Source: Hymenobacter terrestris | GTDB taxonomy: Bacteria > Bacteroidota > Bacteroidia > Cytophagales > Hymenobacteraceae | Assembly (NCBI RefSeq): GCF_013377905.1 | Contig: NZ_JABKAV010000001.1 | Coordinates: 147,254-211,253, forward strand | Length of the DNA: 64,000 nt | Direction of reading: 5' to 3' | Shown here: piece after piece, positions 44,113 to 53,503 of the stretch | Numbering within the stretch: position 1 is the first letter of the stretch | Layout: every line of letters starts with the position of its first letter | Translations under genes and position numbers: made by a program | Notes under the pieces: generated by a model | Told to the model about the DNA's origin: nothing | Databases searched by the model: none | The model's input: the letters and a program-made list of their open reading frames with translations, nothing else

Positions 44113-44419
44113 CGGCGTTTTTCGAGAATCACCCCGGCTATTTGCAAGCCGCCGTGCCGCTTCGCCCCCCGAAACGACAAGCGCCTCATCCGCAAAGAGT
44201 ATGCACAAATTATCCGGCCGGCCGGGTTGTCAGGACCGTGGCAGATTTTGGCTGCTGCCAGGACGAGTAACGCGCGGTGTTTGAGTTGCCTTAGTTGCTG
44301 CTGCCCTGCCAGCGTAACCGGATTTCTCGCTTTGCCCGCAATGTCAGTTCCGGCCTGCAATGAGAACTTCCGTTCGCCATTTTCTTGTTTCGGGCACCTC
44401 AGTCATCTGTATCGGCTAC
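44113..44419. other. Intergenic stretch upstream of secA
   Basis: About 300 bases between the secA promoter region and the glf terminator. Open frames here are short and show no coding pattern. I see nothing identifiable; it may carry upstream control sequences for secA. Confidence 0.4.
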
Positions 44420-44478
44420 AACTTTCAGCCAAAAGGGCCCGCTATGCTGTGCATAGCGGGCCCTTTTGGCTGAAAGTT
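44420..44478 (-). terminator. 28-bp perfect hairpin after glf
   Basis: Arms 44420-44447 and 44451-44478 are perfectly complementary with a 3-base loop. It starts 8 bases beyond the stop codon of glf (44486). The core AAAAGGGCCCGC/GCGGGCCCTTTT supplies the A and T runs inside the stem. Confidence 0.85.
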
Positions 44479-44485
44479 AGCGAAC

Positions 44486-45661
44486 CTACGGCTTGGCCGG
44501 GTCGCGCGATACTAGTTTGTCTACCAGCTCGGTAGAGCCGGAAATAGCGGGCTTGCGCGCGGTATCTTCGGACTTCTCGGTGAGCTTCTTGTAAAGCGTG
44601 AGGGCCTGGGCTACTACCTGGTCCATGTTATAATACTTATAGGTAGCCAAACGGCCCACAAAATGCACGTTCGGGGTCTGGTCGGCCAGCTTCTTGTACT
44701 TGTTGTATAGTTCGGCGTTTTCAAGGCGCGGCACAGGGTAGTACGGGTCGCCCTCGGCTTTGGGATACTCGTACACGATAGCCGTTTTGGGGTGCTGCTG
44801 GCCGGTGAGGGCCTTGAACTCGGTGATGCGCGTGTAAAGGTTATCGTTAGGGTAATTGACCACCGGCGCAGCGAGGTAATTCTCGGTGTTCAGCGTTTCG
44901 TGCTTGAATTCGAGCGAGCGGTAGGGCAGCTTGCCATACTTGAAATCGAAGAACTCATCAACCGGACCCGTGAAAATCATCTCCTTAAAGGGAATGAAGT
45001 CGATGATGTCATGGTAATCGGTGTTGAGCATCACCTTGATATTCGGATGGTCGAGCAGGCGCTCGAACATGCGCGTGTAGCCGTGCAGCGGCATGGCCTG
45101 GTAGGTGTCGGTAAAGTAACGGTCGTCGCGGTTGGTGCGGGTAGGTACGCGGCTGGTCACCGACTTATCGAGCTCCGAAGGGTCCATGCCCCACTGCTTG
45201 CGGGTGTAGTTGCGGAAGAACTTCTCGTACAGTTCCCGGCCCACCTTGCTCACCACTACGTCCTCCGACGTTTTGACAACTGGTACCTTCTCAGCCACCG
45301 ACTCAAAGAACTCTTCCACCTCGAAGCTATTCAGCTTCAGGCCATAAAGTTTGTTGATGGTATCGAGGTTGATGGGCATCGGCACCAGCTGGCCATCCAC
45401 GGAAGCCAGCACACGGTGCTCGTAGGGACGCCAATCGGTGAAGTCGGACAGATACTCGAACACGTCCTTGGAGTTGGTGTGGAAGATGTGCGGACCGTAC
45501 TTGTGTACCAGAATGCCATCCTCGTTATAGTGGTCGTAGGCGTTACCGGCAATATGGTTGCGCTTGTCGACTACCAACACTTTTTTATTGGAGCGGGTAG
45601 CCAACCGCTCGGCCAGCACGCTGCCGGCAAACCCGGCCCCTACTATCAGATAATCGAACAT
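44486..45661 (-). CDS. glf: UDP-galactopyranose mutase
   Basis: A 391-residue FAD enzyme that interconverts UDP-galactopyranose and UDP-galactofuranose, the donor for galactofuranose in surface glycans. The N-terminal FAD fold is clear (LIVGAGFAGSVLAERLA, then VLVVDKRNHIAGNAYD). Family motifs HKYGPHIFHTNSKDVFEYLS and FRNYTRKQWGMDPSEL follow, and the C-terminal VHFVGRLATYKYYNMDQVVA is the conserved end of the flavin site. The upstream minus-strand gene is a glycosyltransferase, which suggests a small galactofuranose-containing glycan locus, although no polymer export genes are seen here. Confidence 0.95.
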   Translation of the reverse strand: MFDYLIVGAGFAGSVLAERLATRSNKKVLVVDKRNHIAGNAYDHYNEDGILVHKYGPHIFHTNSKDVFEYLSDFTDWRPYEHRVLASVDGQLVPMPINLDTINKLYGLKLNSFEVEEFFESVAEKVPVVKTSEDVVVSKVGRELYEKFFRNYTRKQWGMDPSELDKSVTSRVPTRTNRDDRYFTDTYQAMPLHGYTRMFERLLDHPNIKVMLNTDYHDIIDFIPFKEMIFTGPVDEFFDFKYGKLPYRSLEFKHETLNTENYLAAPVVNYPNDNLYTRITEFKALTGQQHPKTAIVYEYPKAEGDPYYPVPRLENAELYNKYKKLADQTPNVHFVGRLATYKYYNMDQVVAQALTLYKKLTEKSEDTARKPAISGSTELVDKLVSRDPAKP

Positions 45662-45844
45662 AAATCAGTGTTTGGAAAGTGGGTTGGATAGCCCGCCAAC
45701 TAACCGGCGGGCATGCGTATGGAGGGTTTGTTATTGGAGAGCAGATTCTGTTTGCTTGAACAAAACAAGCTGCCTTTTGATGCCTTTTTTTAGCAAATTC
45801 AGCCAAAATAATTAGCTATTTCGGCGAAACTATTACTACTACTT

Positions 45845-47056
45845 TCAGGTTGCCAGCCGCTTTGCTTCAGTTCTCTGCTGCATCAGTTCTACCATTTGTT
45901 GCCAGGTCTGGTCCCAACTGATGGTTGCCAGATACTCGTCGGTGCGCTGGCGCCAGTCAGCGTCCTGGGTTTGGGTGAGGGCTGTTGCAATGGCTTGGCC
46001 GAATTCGTCGGCGGTGGCGGCAATCTGTACCAAGTTCAGCTCGCCATAGGGCCGCACCACGTCGCGGATGGGCGTACTGACAACGGGCCGGCCGGCGGCC
46101 AGGTATTCGGGCGTTTTAGTGGGCGAGATGAACTTGGTGCTTTCGTTATCGGCAAACAGCAGCGTGGCCACATCCCAGCCCGCCAGGTAAGTGGGTAACT
46201 CCTTGTAATCTTTGCCGCCGAGGTAGTGAATGTTGGCCGACTGGGGCAGCGTGGCGGAGTCAATTTTGACGACCGGCCCGATGATGACGAATTGCCACTC
46301 AGCATGCGCTTCGGCCAGCTGGCCCAGCAGCTCAATATCAAGCCGCTCATCTACTACTCCGAAGAAGCCGATGCGAGGATGCGCAATGCCGGCCTGGTCG
46401 GCGGGGTCGGGCAGCGGCTGGCGGGCCTGGCCGAAATGGTCTTTATCAATGCTGCTCGGGAACGGGTGCGCGTCGGGGTGCTGCTGGCGCTTGGCCTCGT
46501 AGAGCGTGTGGCCGCCGGTAAACACGAGGTCGGCCTTGCGGAACAGCTCCTGCTCCCGCTCGCGCAACTCGGGCGGCGCGAACTTGAAGTTGGCCAACTC
46601 GTCCATGCAGTCGTACACCGTGAGAGCCGGCGCAAAGCCGCCTGACTTGCCCAAAGCCATGGGCGTGTAGTACCAGAACAGGTAGTTGGTTAGGTTCTGG
46701 TCGCGGAAAAACTGCTGTAGGAGCGCCTGTTGGGCAGCGTCGGCTACTGGTATGTCGTGGCGCAGGCGGTCGGGCAGGTGGGCTACCACTACTTTCAGGC
46801 CGTGGGGACGCTCCTTTATTTCGATATGAGGCTGCACCTCGTCGTTGTCATGGTAGAAGGCGTCCTCCACGTAAAACACGCGCCCCTGTTGGGCAAAGCG
46901 CGACATCAGGTGCTGGGGCCGCTGCCACACGAAATCCCAGTGCAGGTGTGCAAAGCACACTACATCGGGCAGAGAATAAGTATAAGTAGTGGTTTGGCCA
47001 ACGTAGTTGGCGGCAGCGGAGGGCACGGGCACCTCCGCCAGCGGGGCAGATGGCAT
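45845..47056 (-). CDS. Glycosyltransferase, GT4-like
   Basis: A 403-residue glycosyltransferase of the GT-B fold. The N-terminal part has HLHWDFVWQRPQHLMSRFA, a stretch found in a group of glycosyltransferases that lie near glf genes; the C-terminal nucleotide-sugar domain holds IGFFGVVDERLDIELL, FVIIGPVVKID and the donor-site loop FISPTKTPEYLAAGRPVVST. No signal peptide or membrane helix is seen. Acceptor and donor are unknown; UDP-galactofuranose is a reasonable guess from the neighbour but unproven. It lies 183 bases upstream of glf with no terminator between. Confidence 0.87.
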   Translation of the reverse strand: MPSAPLAEVPVPSAAANYVGQTTTYTYSLPDVVCFAHLHWDFVWQRPQHLMSRFAQQGRVFYVEDAFYHDNDEVQPHIEIKERPHGLKVVVAHLPDRLRHDIPVADAAQQALLQQFFRDQNLTNYLFWYYTPMALGKSGGFAPALTVYDCMDELANFKFAPPELREREQELFRKADLVFTGGHTLYEAKRQQHPDAHPFPSSIDKDHFGQARQPLPDPADQAGIAHPRIGFFGVVDERLDIELLGQLAEAHAEWQFVIIGPVVKIDSATLPQSANIHYLGGKDYKELPTYLAGWDVATLLFADNESTKFISPTKTPEYLAAGRPVVSTPIRDVVRPYGELNLVQIAATADEFGQAIATALTQTQDADWRQRTDEYLATISWDQTWQQMVELMQQRTEAKRLAT

Positions 47057-47283
47057 AGAAAGCAGTATAAACGAATGAAGAAAACCGGGTAACTACACGG
47101 ACCTGTCTGCCCGGCTCCCTTCGCCTATACGCCCGCCTTTTTAAAAGGATATTGTTGAGCTACTACTATTTCTCCTGTCTGGCAGAAGCCACATATAGTA
47201 GCCTGAAGATGCTGTAAACTTATTATCAGCAGGTCGGTTAAGCGCGGCAACTTCGGTGAAAGTCAGCTGCATTGTGCGGCCGG

Positions 47284-47799
47284 TTACAACAGGCACTGCA
47301 TTTCCACAGCATCCTGCCAGCCGTCGGCGGTGCGCAGCCACTCGCGCCGCACGCCCACCCGCGCAAAGCCCGCCGCCGCAAACAGTTGCTGGCTGGCCTC
47401 ATTATCGGCCCCGATAGTGCAGTGTAGCTGGTGCAGGCGTAGCACCTGTTGGGCGTAGGGCAGCAGTAACATCAGCGCGGCCTGGGCGTAGCCGCGGCGT
47501 CGGTGGCTGGCCAGCACCGTAATGCCTACGCCGGCCCGCTGGTGCAGCGGTTCGAAGCCATACAAATCCAACGTGCCCACCGCCGCTCCGCTGGCCGAAT
47601 CTTCGAGTACCAGCCGCAGCTGCCGCACCTCAAAAAAATCGGCCGCCGCGCTGTCCAGATACTGCCGCAGCACATGCCGCGACACAGGCGCCAGCGTATC
47701 CGACACGCCCCACACGGCCGGGTCGTTTTCCAGCTGATACAGGAAATCGAGGTCGTCGGCTTCGAGCGGGCGCAGGCGGATGAGGTCGGATTGCAACAT
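47284..47799 (-). CDS. GNAT-family N-acetyltransferase
   Basis: A 171-residue acetyltransferase of the RimJ/SpeG-like branch. Markers: LIRLRPLEADDLDFLYQLEN, the substrate-side AAVGTLDLYGFEPLHQRAGVG strand and the acetyl-CoA loop HRRRGYAQAALMLLL, ending with NEASQQLFAAAGFARVGVRRE. It transfers acetyl from acetyl-CoA to an amine, either a small molecule or a protein N-terminus; the substrate is unknown. It is a lone gene between the glycosyltransferase and a divergent hypothetical gene. Confidence 0.9.
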   Translation of the reverse strand: MLQSDLIRLRPLEADDLDFLYQLENDPAVWGVSDTLAPVSRHVLRQYLDSAAADFFEVRQLRLVLEDSASGAAVGTLDLYGFEPLHQRAGVGITVLASHRRRGYAQAALMLLLPYAQQVLRLHQLHCTIGADNEASQQLFAAAGFARVGVRREWLRTADGWQDAVEMQCLL

Positions 47800-47910
47800 G
47801 AGGTGGATGATAGCAGACTAGAAATATAGTAGGATAACGGTATATCGGTGCTACTTCGCTAACCGTTAGCTTGTCTGGCATTCCACCGCGACCCTATTCT
47901 TTTTATTCTT

Positions 47911-48723
47911 ATGCTCAAGCTTCTCTACTTATCCCTCATTCTACTGCTGCTTAGCACGTCCGTTAGCTATGCTCAAAGCAAGCTTTACCTGGACCTCCGG
48001 TCGGGCGTCAACCATAATCAAGCCGAAGGAGCTTACTTCGGCAAAGGTACGCGGCCTTTCAAGCCTTACAGCACGCTCAGAGATATGAGCTTTGACGAGC
48101 AGGGCGTCGTAATGCTACGGCTTCAGATGGAAGAGAAGTTGGGCATAGCGGCCGGCTACAGCGGCAGTTCTTTGGCTTGGGCCTATAGCCTCCAGATGCC
48201 CCAAAAATATACTGTAAATCCATTTCACGGCGAATGGAAGGGACATGGCACCGGCGTATATATGCACCAGTTGCCAGTGCTGCTCAGCAAAACATTCCGC
48301 GAAATAAATATCCGCGAAATCGACACTATTCGCCACACGTATCTGGCCAGTTTCCGGCTAGATGCGGTACTGGGTGGTGGGCTGAATCGGCTTGGCAATA
48401 ACTGCTTGGATTGTGGAGGAGTGGATGCTGGTGGCTTGTTTTACGATACTATCGACTTCCGCCAAACCATTATCGTGCGTCGCAAGTGGGGCGGATTTCT
48501 GATGGGCGGCGTTACGGCCCGCTTCTACCGATTGGGTAAGGAGCGGCTGAACCTGAGCATTTACTACACGCAGGGCCTCACGGATATGCTGCTAGTGCCA
48601 GTACAGTATCAATACAATTCGCAGCGCGGGGCCACTACGCTGCATATCCGCGGCTCCGGGGTTAGCGCCACGCTGGGAGTGCCCATCCGGCTTAAAACGT
48701 TTGGCAAAACTCCACCCGGTTGA
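47911..48723 (+). CDS. Exported protein of unknown function, probably outer-membrane
   Basis: A 270-residue protein with a signal peptide (1-21, LILLLLSTSVSYAQ). The mature chain alternates short hydrophobic strands with turns (AGYSGSSLAWAYSLQM, FRLDAVLGGGLNRLG, RLNLSIYYTQGLTDMLL), consistent with a beta-barrel of the OmpA/OMP_b-brl type. Two cysteines in NNCLDCGG could form a disulfide. Base composition is visibly richer in A and T than the flanking genes, a mild hint of separate origin. I do not recognise the family. Confidence 0.72.
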   Translation: MLKLLYLSLILLLLSTSVSYAQSKLYLDLRSGVNHNQAEGAYFGKGTRPFKPYSTLRDMSFDEQGVVMLRLQMEEKLGIAAGYSGSSLAWAYSLQMPQKYTVNPFHGEWKGHGTGVYMHQLPVLLSKTFREINIREIDTIRHTYLASFRLDAVLGGGLNRLGNNCLDCGGVDAGGLFYDTIDFRQTIIVRRKWGGFLMGGVTARFYRLGKERLNLSIYYTQGLTDMLLVPVQYQYNSQRGATTLHIRGSGVSATLGVPIRLKTFGKTPPG

Positions 48724-48733
48724 ATGCTATATT

Positions 48734-49741
<1,008 letters not shown>

Positions 49742-49777
49742 GGATTAGCGTGTAGCTGATAGTGTGAATACCCAAAT

Positions 49778-49808
49778 GAGATTCTTCGCTGCGCTCTGAA
49801 TGACGTTT
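49778..49808. repeat. Solo arm of palindromic repeat family A
   Basis: 31 bases identical to the right arm of the element at 55542, with no matching left arm. It lies between the dapF stop and the ABC ATPase start. It is either a decayed copy or a half-site. Confidence 0.65.
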
Positions 49809-49840
49809 GGATATTCGCACTACCAGCTATGCTTTAAAAA

Positions 49841-50635
49841 CTAAATCGTGCCTTCGAATACAAAGGTGGCGGGTCCGCTGAGGTAGATGTTGACAAATGA
49901 GCCGTCGGGGTGCGCTTCGAAGGCAACTTGCAGCTCCCCGCCAGGCGTGCGCAGGCGTACGGGGCTGGCCGCGCCGTGCCGCGAGGCAGCTAGGGCCACG
50001 GCCGTCACGCCGGTGCCGCAGCTTAGCGTTTCGTCTTCCACGCCGCGCTCGTAGGTGCGTACCGGCCAGGGTTGGTCGGGCGTAGCCGGCACCTCCACGA
50101 AGTTTACGTTGGTGCCTTTTTCGCGGAATAAGTCGCCGTTGCGCAAAGTGCGGCCTTCGGTTACCACGTCCAGCCCGCTCAGGCTGCCCGCGGGCTGGAA
50201 GCGCACTAGGTGGGGCGAGCCGGTGTCGAGGAACACGCCATACTCGTCGATTTCCTGCTGGCCACGCACGTCCTGCATGCGCAGGTGCACGGTGCCGTCG
50301 GCCGCCACGCGGGCTTCGTGGGGGCCGTCGATGGCCAGGAAATGGGTGTCGGTTTCGATGACGCCCAACTGGCGGGCGAAGGCCACCGTACAGCGGCCAC
50401 CGTTGCCGCACATCGAGCCCAGATGGCCATCGGCATTGAAATACACCATCTCGAAATCGTAGTCGGCATGCTCGCGCAGCAGAATCAGCCCGTCGGCCCC
50501 GATGCCGCGGCGCCGGTCGCAGAGCCGGCGCACTAGCTCGTGGTCGGCGGCATCGAACTGTTTGGCGCGGTCATCGACCATTACAAAGTCGTTGCCGGTG
50601 CCTTGGTATTTATAGAAGTGCAGCGTGGTACTCAT
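49841..50635 (-). CDS. dapF: Diaminopimelate epimerase
   Basis: A 264-residue racemase that converts LL- to meso-diaminopimelate for lysine and peptidoglycan. The two catalytic cysteines are in MCGNGGRCTVAFA and ETLSCGTGVTAVAL. The N-terminus (LHFYKYQGTGNDFVMVDDR) and C-terminal GGELQVAF are typical. The ATG at 50635 is chosen; the open frame extends 20 codons upstream through translated GC-rich repeat, which is not real. A TATCTTTG box ends only 4 bases before the ATG, so the transcript is probably leaderless. No other lysine-pathway gene adjoins it. Confidence 0.95.
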   Translation of the reverse strand: MSTTLHFYKYQGTGNDFVMVDDRAKQFDAADHELVRRLCDRRRGIGADGLILLREHADYDFEMVYFNADGHLGSMCGNGGRCTVAFARQLGVIETDTHFLAIDGPHEARVAADGTVHLRMQDVRGQQEIDEYGVFLDTGSPHLVRFQPAGSLSGLDVVTEGRTLRNGDLFREKGTNVNFVEVPATPDQPWPVRTYERGVEDETLSCGTGVTAVALAASRHGAASPVRLRTPGGELQVAFEAHPDGSFVNIYLSGPATFVFEGTI

Positions 50636-50639
50636 GGGG

Positions 50640-50647
50640 CAAAGATA
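50640..50647 (-). promoter_or_regulatory. TAnnTTTG -7 element of dapF
   Basis: TATCTTTG on the minus strand, ending 4 bases before the dapF ATG. With a start point about 5-7 bases further on, the mRNA would begin at or near the ATG. Confidence 0.55.
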
Positions 50648-50659
50648 AGGGGTAACGAC

Positions 50660-50754
50660 GTAGGGGCAGGGCTTGTCCCAGCTCGCCATACGCATCGATT
50701 CAACGATTCTGCTCGACGGCGCGGATGGCGGACGGGGGCAAGCCCCGCCCCTAC
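50660..50754. repeat. GC-rich GTAGGGGCAGGGC repeat between divergent promoters
   Basis: A 95-base copy of the family, arms GTAGGGGCAGGGCTTGTCCC and complement ending CGCCCCTAC. It fills the whole space between the -7 boxes of dapF and the methyltransferase gene, so any -33 or activator site for either must lie inside the repeat. Confidence 0.75.
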
Positions 50755-50766
50755 AGCGTCAAATCT

Positions 50767-50774
50767 TATCTTTG
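50767..50774 (+). promoter_or_regulatory. TAnnTTTG -7 element of the methyltransferase gene
   Basis: TATCTTTG ending 7 bases before the ATG at 50782, mirrored with the dapF element. A leaderless or nearly leaderless transcript is expected. Confidence 0.55.
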
Positions 50775-50781
50775 CCCCAGC

Positions 50782-51666
50782 ATGTATACTTTCCTTACCA
50801 CGAGCCCCTGGGCCGATTACGAGCTGCTCGACGCGGGCAACTTCGAGAAGCTGGAGCGTTTCGGCCAGCACATTCTGGCCCGGCCCGAACCGCAGGCCAT
50901 CTGGGACCCGCACCTGCCGGCCTCGGAATGGCAGCGCGCCAACGCCATTTTCACCCGCGAAAAAGGCAGCCAAGAGCGCGGCCAGTGGAAAATAAAGCCC
51001 GGCACGCCCGAGCAGTGGCACATCAACTACGAGCGTCCCGACGGCCTGAAGCTGCGGTTCCGGCTGGGCATGTCGTCGTTCAAGCACGTGGGGCTGTTTC
51101 CGGAGCAGGACCCCAACTGGCAGTTCATCTACAACGAAACGCGGCGGCGTAAAGCGGCCCAGCCGCGGGTGCTCAACCTGTTTGCCTACACCGGCGCGGC
51201 CACCCTGGCCGCCCGCGCCGCCGGTGCCGACGTCACGCACCTCGACTCGGTGAAGCAGGTGAATTTCTGGGCCCGCGACAACATGGAAGCCTCGGGTATT
51301 GATGGGGTGCGCTGGCTGGTGGAGGATGCCATGAAATACGTAAAGCGCGAGGTAAAACGCGGCAGCAAGTACCAGGGCCTCATCCTCGACCCGCCCGCTT
51401 ACGGCCGCGGCCCCAACGGCGAGAAGTGGCAGCTCGAAGACGAGCTCAACGAGATGCTCAAGCTCTGCCAGCAGCTGCTCGACCCCGAAGACCACTTCTT
51501 CCTCGTCAACCTCTACTCGCTCGGTTTCTCGGCCCTGATTCTGGACAACCTGGTAAGCGAAATCTTCCCCACCATGCGCGACAAGCGCGAAATCGGGGAA
51601 ATCTACCTGCACGATGCCGGAGCCCGCAAGCTCCCGCTGGGCACCTTCTGCCGGTTTGCCACCTGA
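50782..51666 (+). CDS. Class I SAM-dependent methyltransferase (RlmI/RlmK-like)
   Basis: A 294-residue methyltransferase related to 23S rRNA cytosine methyltransferases. Motif I is in RVLNLFAYTGAATLAARAAG, the acidic motif II in VTHLDSVKQVNFWARDN, and motif IV in LILDPPAYGRGPNGEKWQLE, where DPPAYGRG is the base-methylating signature. The N-terminal PUA domain of full RlmI is missing. The ATG at 50782 follows the -7 box; upstream codons are translated repeat. It would methylate rRNA or another nucleic acid; the exact target is not determined. Confidence 0.88.
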   Translation: MYTFLTTSPWADYELLDAGNFEKLERFGQHILARPEPQAIWDPHLPASEWQRANAIFTREKGSQERGQWKIKPGTPEQWHINYERPDGLKLRFRLGMSSFKHVGLFPEQDPNWQFIYNETRRRKAAQPRVLNLFAYTGAATLAARAAGADVTHLDSVKQVNFWARDNMEASGIDGVRWLVEDAMKYVKREVKRGSKYQGLILDPPAYGRGPNGEKWQLEDELNEMLKLCQQLLDPEDHFFLVNLYSLGFSALILDNLVSEIFPTMRDKREIGEIYLHDAGARKLPLGTFCRFAT

Positions 51667-51694
51667 TTGGTTTTTGGCAGGTAACCAGGTCGAT

Positions 51695-51885
51695 GTAGGG
51701 GCGGGGGGTTTTTCCCCCCCCCCCCCCGGGGCTGTTTTCCTTTTGGGTTTTATAATTTGTAACGGGGGGGGGGGGGGGGGGGCGGCCCCCCCCCCCCCCC
51801 CGCCGCGGAAACACCAAATTCAGGGCAAAAAGCCCCCGTACAACATATCCGTTAAAGGGGGGGGGGGGAAAAGCCCCGCCCCTAC
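51695..51885. repeat. GC-rich repeat copy with long G and C homopolymers (possible assembly artefact)
   Basis: The ends (GTAGGGGCGGGG at 51695 and GCCCCGCCCCTAC at 51873-51885) match the repeat family, but the interior holds runs of more than ten C (51714-51727, 51787-51800) and about nineteen G (51764-51782, 51857-51868). The remaining interior does not match other copies. Strong hairpins with G-run calls suggest sequencing dropout. Confidence 0.6.
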
Positions 51886-51894
51886 ATCGTTAAA

Positions 51895-51929
51895 AGCTAA
51901 CAGCTAACAGCTAACAGCTAACAGCTAAC
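51895..51929. repeat. Tandem heptanucleotide AGCTAAC x5
   Basis: Five perfect copies of AGCTAAC directly before the DUF4835 gene's stop. Related short runs (AGCTGATAGCTGTTAGC) occur near 39185. Probably a slippage-prone dispersed short repeat. Confidence 0.85.
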
Positions 51930-51933
51930 AAAA

Positions 51934-52854
51934 TTATGGCTGGCGCAGAATCGTTTCGTACTTCGACGAGTTGGTGGGGTCGGTTTCGGTGAGCAGCGTC
52001 ACGAGACTGGTTTTCTGCTGCTGGTCGGGGCTGGTACGGAAAACGTTGGAAATTTCGTCGGCCTTGGTCTGGAAGAACGAGCGGGCGAACAGGGTGCCGG
52101 GGCGGCGCTGCACGGCCTTCTGCACATCCTGCAGAGCCGTGAACATGTTGGTGCGGGCCTCCTCGGGTTGGGTGATGAAGATATCGAGGCCCTGGCGGTA
52201 GTAGGCGTACATGCCGCTACGGAAGGCCTGTAGCTGCGGATCCTGCAGGTTGTTGAGCAGCCAGTAGCGGTTGCCACTGTTTTCATCCTTCCAGCCGGGG
52301 TCCGATTCGTTGGTAATATTCTGCGAGGCGGCGTTGGTCAGAATCTGCCGGGCCCGGTCGTAGTAAGGGCCGCCACTCAACGACGCAAAACTGTCCTGGT
52401 CCAGCCCGATCATCATATAGGCATAAAATGACAGCAGTGACGAGAGGTTGCCGACGAAGGTATTTTCGGAGTACTCCAGCGGATTCTGGGGCGAATAGTT
52501 GAAAATCCAGCCCCGGTCGGCAAAACTCAACACGTTGCTTTCGTAGCCGGTGCCATACACCGGCCGGCTGCTCACAATACGCACCGTAGCCCGGTACGTG
52601 CCGTTCTGCGGAATTTCGGTGATGCCTACGAACAGCCGGCAGCGGATGCGTTCCTCGGGCCGGAATGCGCGGTTGGTAAAGGACCGGCTGTTGAGGAAGT
52701 TCTGCATATCGTTGCGCAAATTCTGCACCAGCTGCGGGTCCGAAATCGTTACGTTCTCGGTCGAAACGGTTACTTCAGCCTGCAGCTCCTGGGCCCGGGC
52801 GGGGCGCAGCAGCACCAATAGCGGCAGCAAAAACAGCAACTGAAACTTAGACAT
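51934..52854 (-). CDS. DUF4835 family exported protein
   Basis: A 306-residue exported protein, signal peptide about 1-21 (FLLPLLVLLRPARAQ). It matches DUF4835: ELQAEVTVSTENVTISDPQL at the start, GWIFNYSPQNPLEYSENTF mid-way and AYYRQGLDIFITQPEEARTNM later. The family is confined to Bacteroidota and regularly follows the coaBC genes; its function is unknown, possibly an envelope or cell-surface component. It overlaps the end of coaB by 8 bases, showing it belongs to the same operon. Confidence 0.9.
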   Translation of the reverse strand: MSKFQLLFLLPLLVLLRPARAQELQAEVTVSTENVTISDPQLVQNLRNDMQNFLNSRSFTNRAFRPEERIRCRLFVGITEIPQNGTYRATVRIVSSRPVYGTGYESNVLSFADRGWIFNYSPQNPLEYSENTFVGNLSSLLSFYAYMMIGLDQDSFASLSGGPYYDRARQILTNAASQNITNESDPGWKDENSGNRYWLLNNLQDPQLQAFRSGMYAYYRQGLDIFITQPEEARTNMFTALQDVQKAVQRRPGTLFARSFFQTKADEISNVFRTSPDQQQKTSLVTLLTETDPTNSSKYETILRQP

Positions 52855-53500
52855 GGCGGGCGGCTAAACGGTCGAGTACGACGCCCACAATATCGAGGGC
52901 GACGCTGGTTTTAGATTTCAGCCCGAACGGCGTTACGCGGCCGTCGGCTTCGAGCAAAGTTACCTGGTTGGTATCATGGCGGAAACCGGCCCCGGCATCG
53001 CGCAACGAGTTGAGCACAATCAGGTCGAAATTCTTGCGGGCCAGCTTGCCCAGCGCGTGGGCCTGCTCGTCCTCCGTTTCCAACGCAAAGCCCACCGAAA
53101 ATTGTTCGGGCCGCTTGGTTTTTCCGAGCTCGAAGGCAATATCCACGTTTTTTACCAGCTCCAGCGTCAGCCGCTCGCCGCTTTTCTTGATCTTCTGGGT
53201 AGCTGCCTCCGCCGGCCGGTAGTCGGCTACAGCGGCCGCAAACACCCACACGTCGGCCAGGCGAGCCGCATTGGCAGCGGCATCGTACATCTCGGCCGCC
53301 GTCTGCACCCGCGTGGTCAGGATATGCGCATTAGCCGGATCGGGCAGGCTGGTGGGGCCGCTGATAAGGGCTACTTCGGCCCCGGCTTCGGCAAAGGCTT
53401 CGGCCAGCGCGTAACCCATTTTGCCGGTGCTGTGGTTGCCCAAAAACCGCACTGGGTCGAGGGGTTCGTAAGTCGGACCGGCCGTTATCAAAACGCGCAT
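52847..53500 (-). CDS. coaB: Phosphopantothenate-cysteine ligase (CoaB part of a split CoaBC)
   Basis: A 217-residue protein corresponding to the C-terminal half of CoaBC. It joins phosphopantothenate to cysteine using CTP. Markers: VLITAGPTYEPLDPVRFLGNH, STGKMGYALAEAF, AVADYRPAEAATQKIKK and the NTP site TNQVTLLEADG. The start ATG is one codon after the stop of coaC and in exactly the same frame, so a single stop codon (TAA at 53506-53504) separates what is normally one bifunctional protein. Translation of coaB must restart on this ATG, probably by coupling. The ligase sequence itself is intact. Confidence 0.92.
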   Translation of the reverse strand: MRVLITAGPTYEPLDPVRFLGNHSTGKMGYALAEAFAEAGAEVALISGPTSLPDPANAHILTTRVQTAAEMYDAAANAARLADVWVFAAAVADYRPAEAATQKIKKSGERLTLELVKNVDIAFELGKTKRPEQFSVGFALETEDEQAHALGKLARKNFDLIVLNSLRDAGAGFRHDTNQVTLLEADGRVTPFGLKSKTSVALDIVGVVLDRLAARHV

Positions 53501-53503
53501 ATT

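Noticed and set aside
44052..44360. 102-codon minus-strand open frame upstream of secA
   Set aside because: No homology signal, overlaps the secA promoter region, and composition is that of noncoding sequence.
50636..50695. N-terminal extension of dapF
   Set aside because: Codons derive from the repeat and the -7 box; DapF starts at 50635.
51711..51907. Short open frames through G/C homopolymers
   Set aside because: Poly-Gly/Pro translations of runs that are probably sequencing artefacts.
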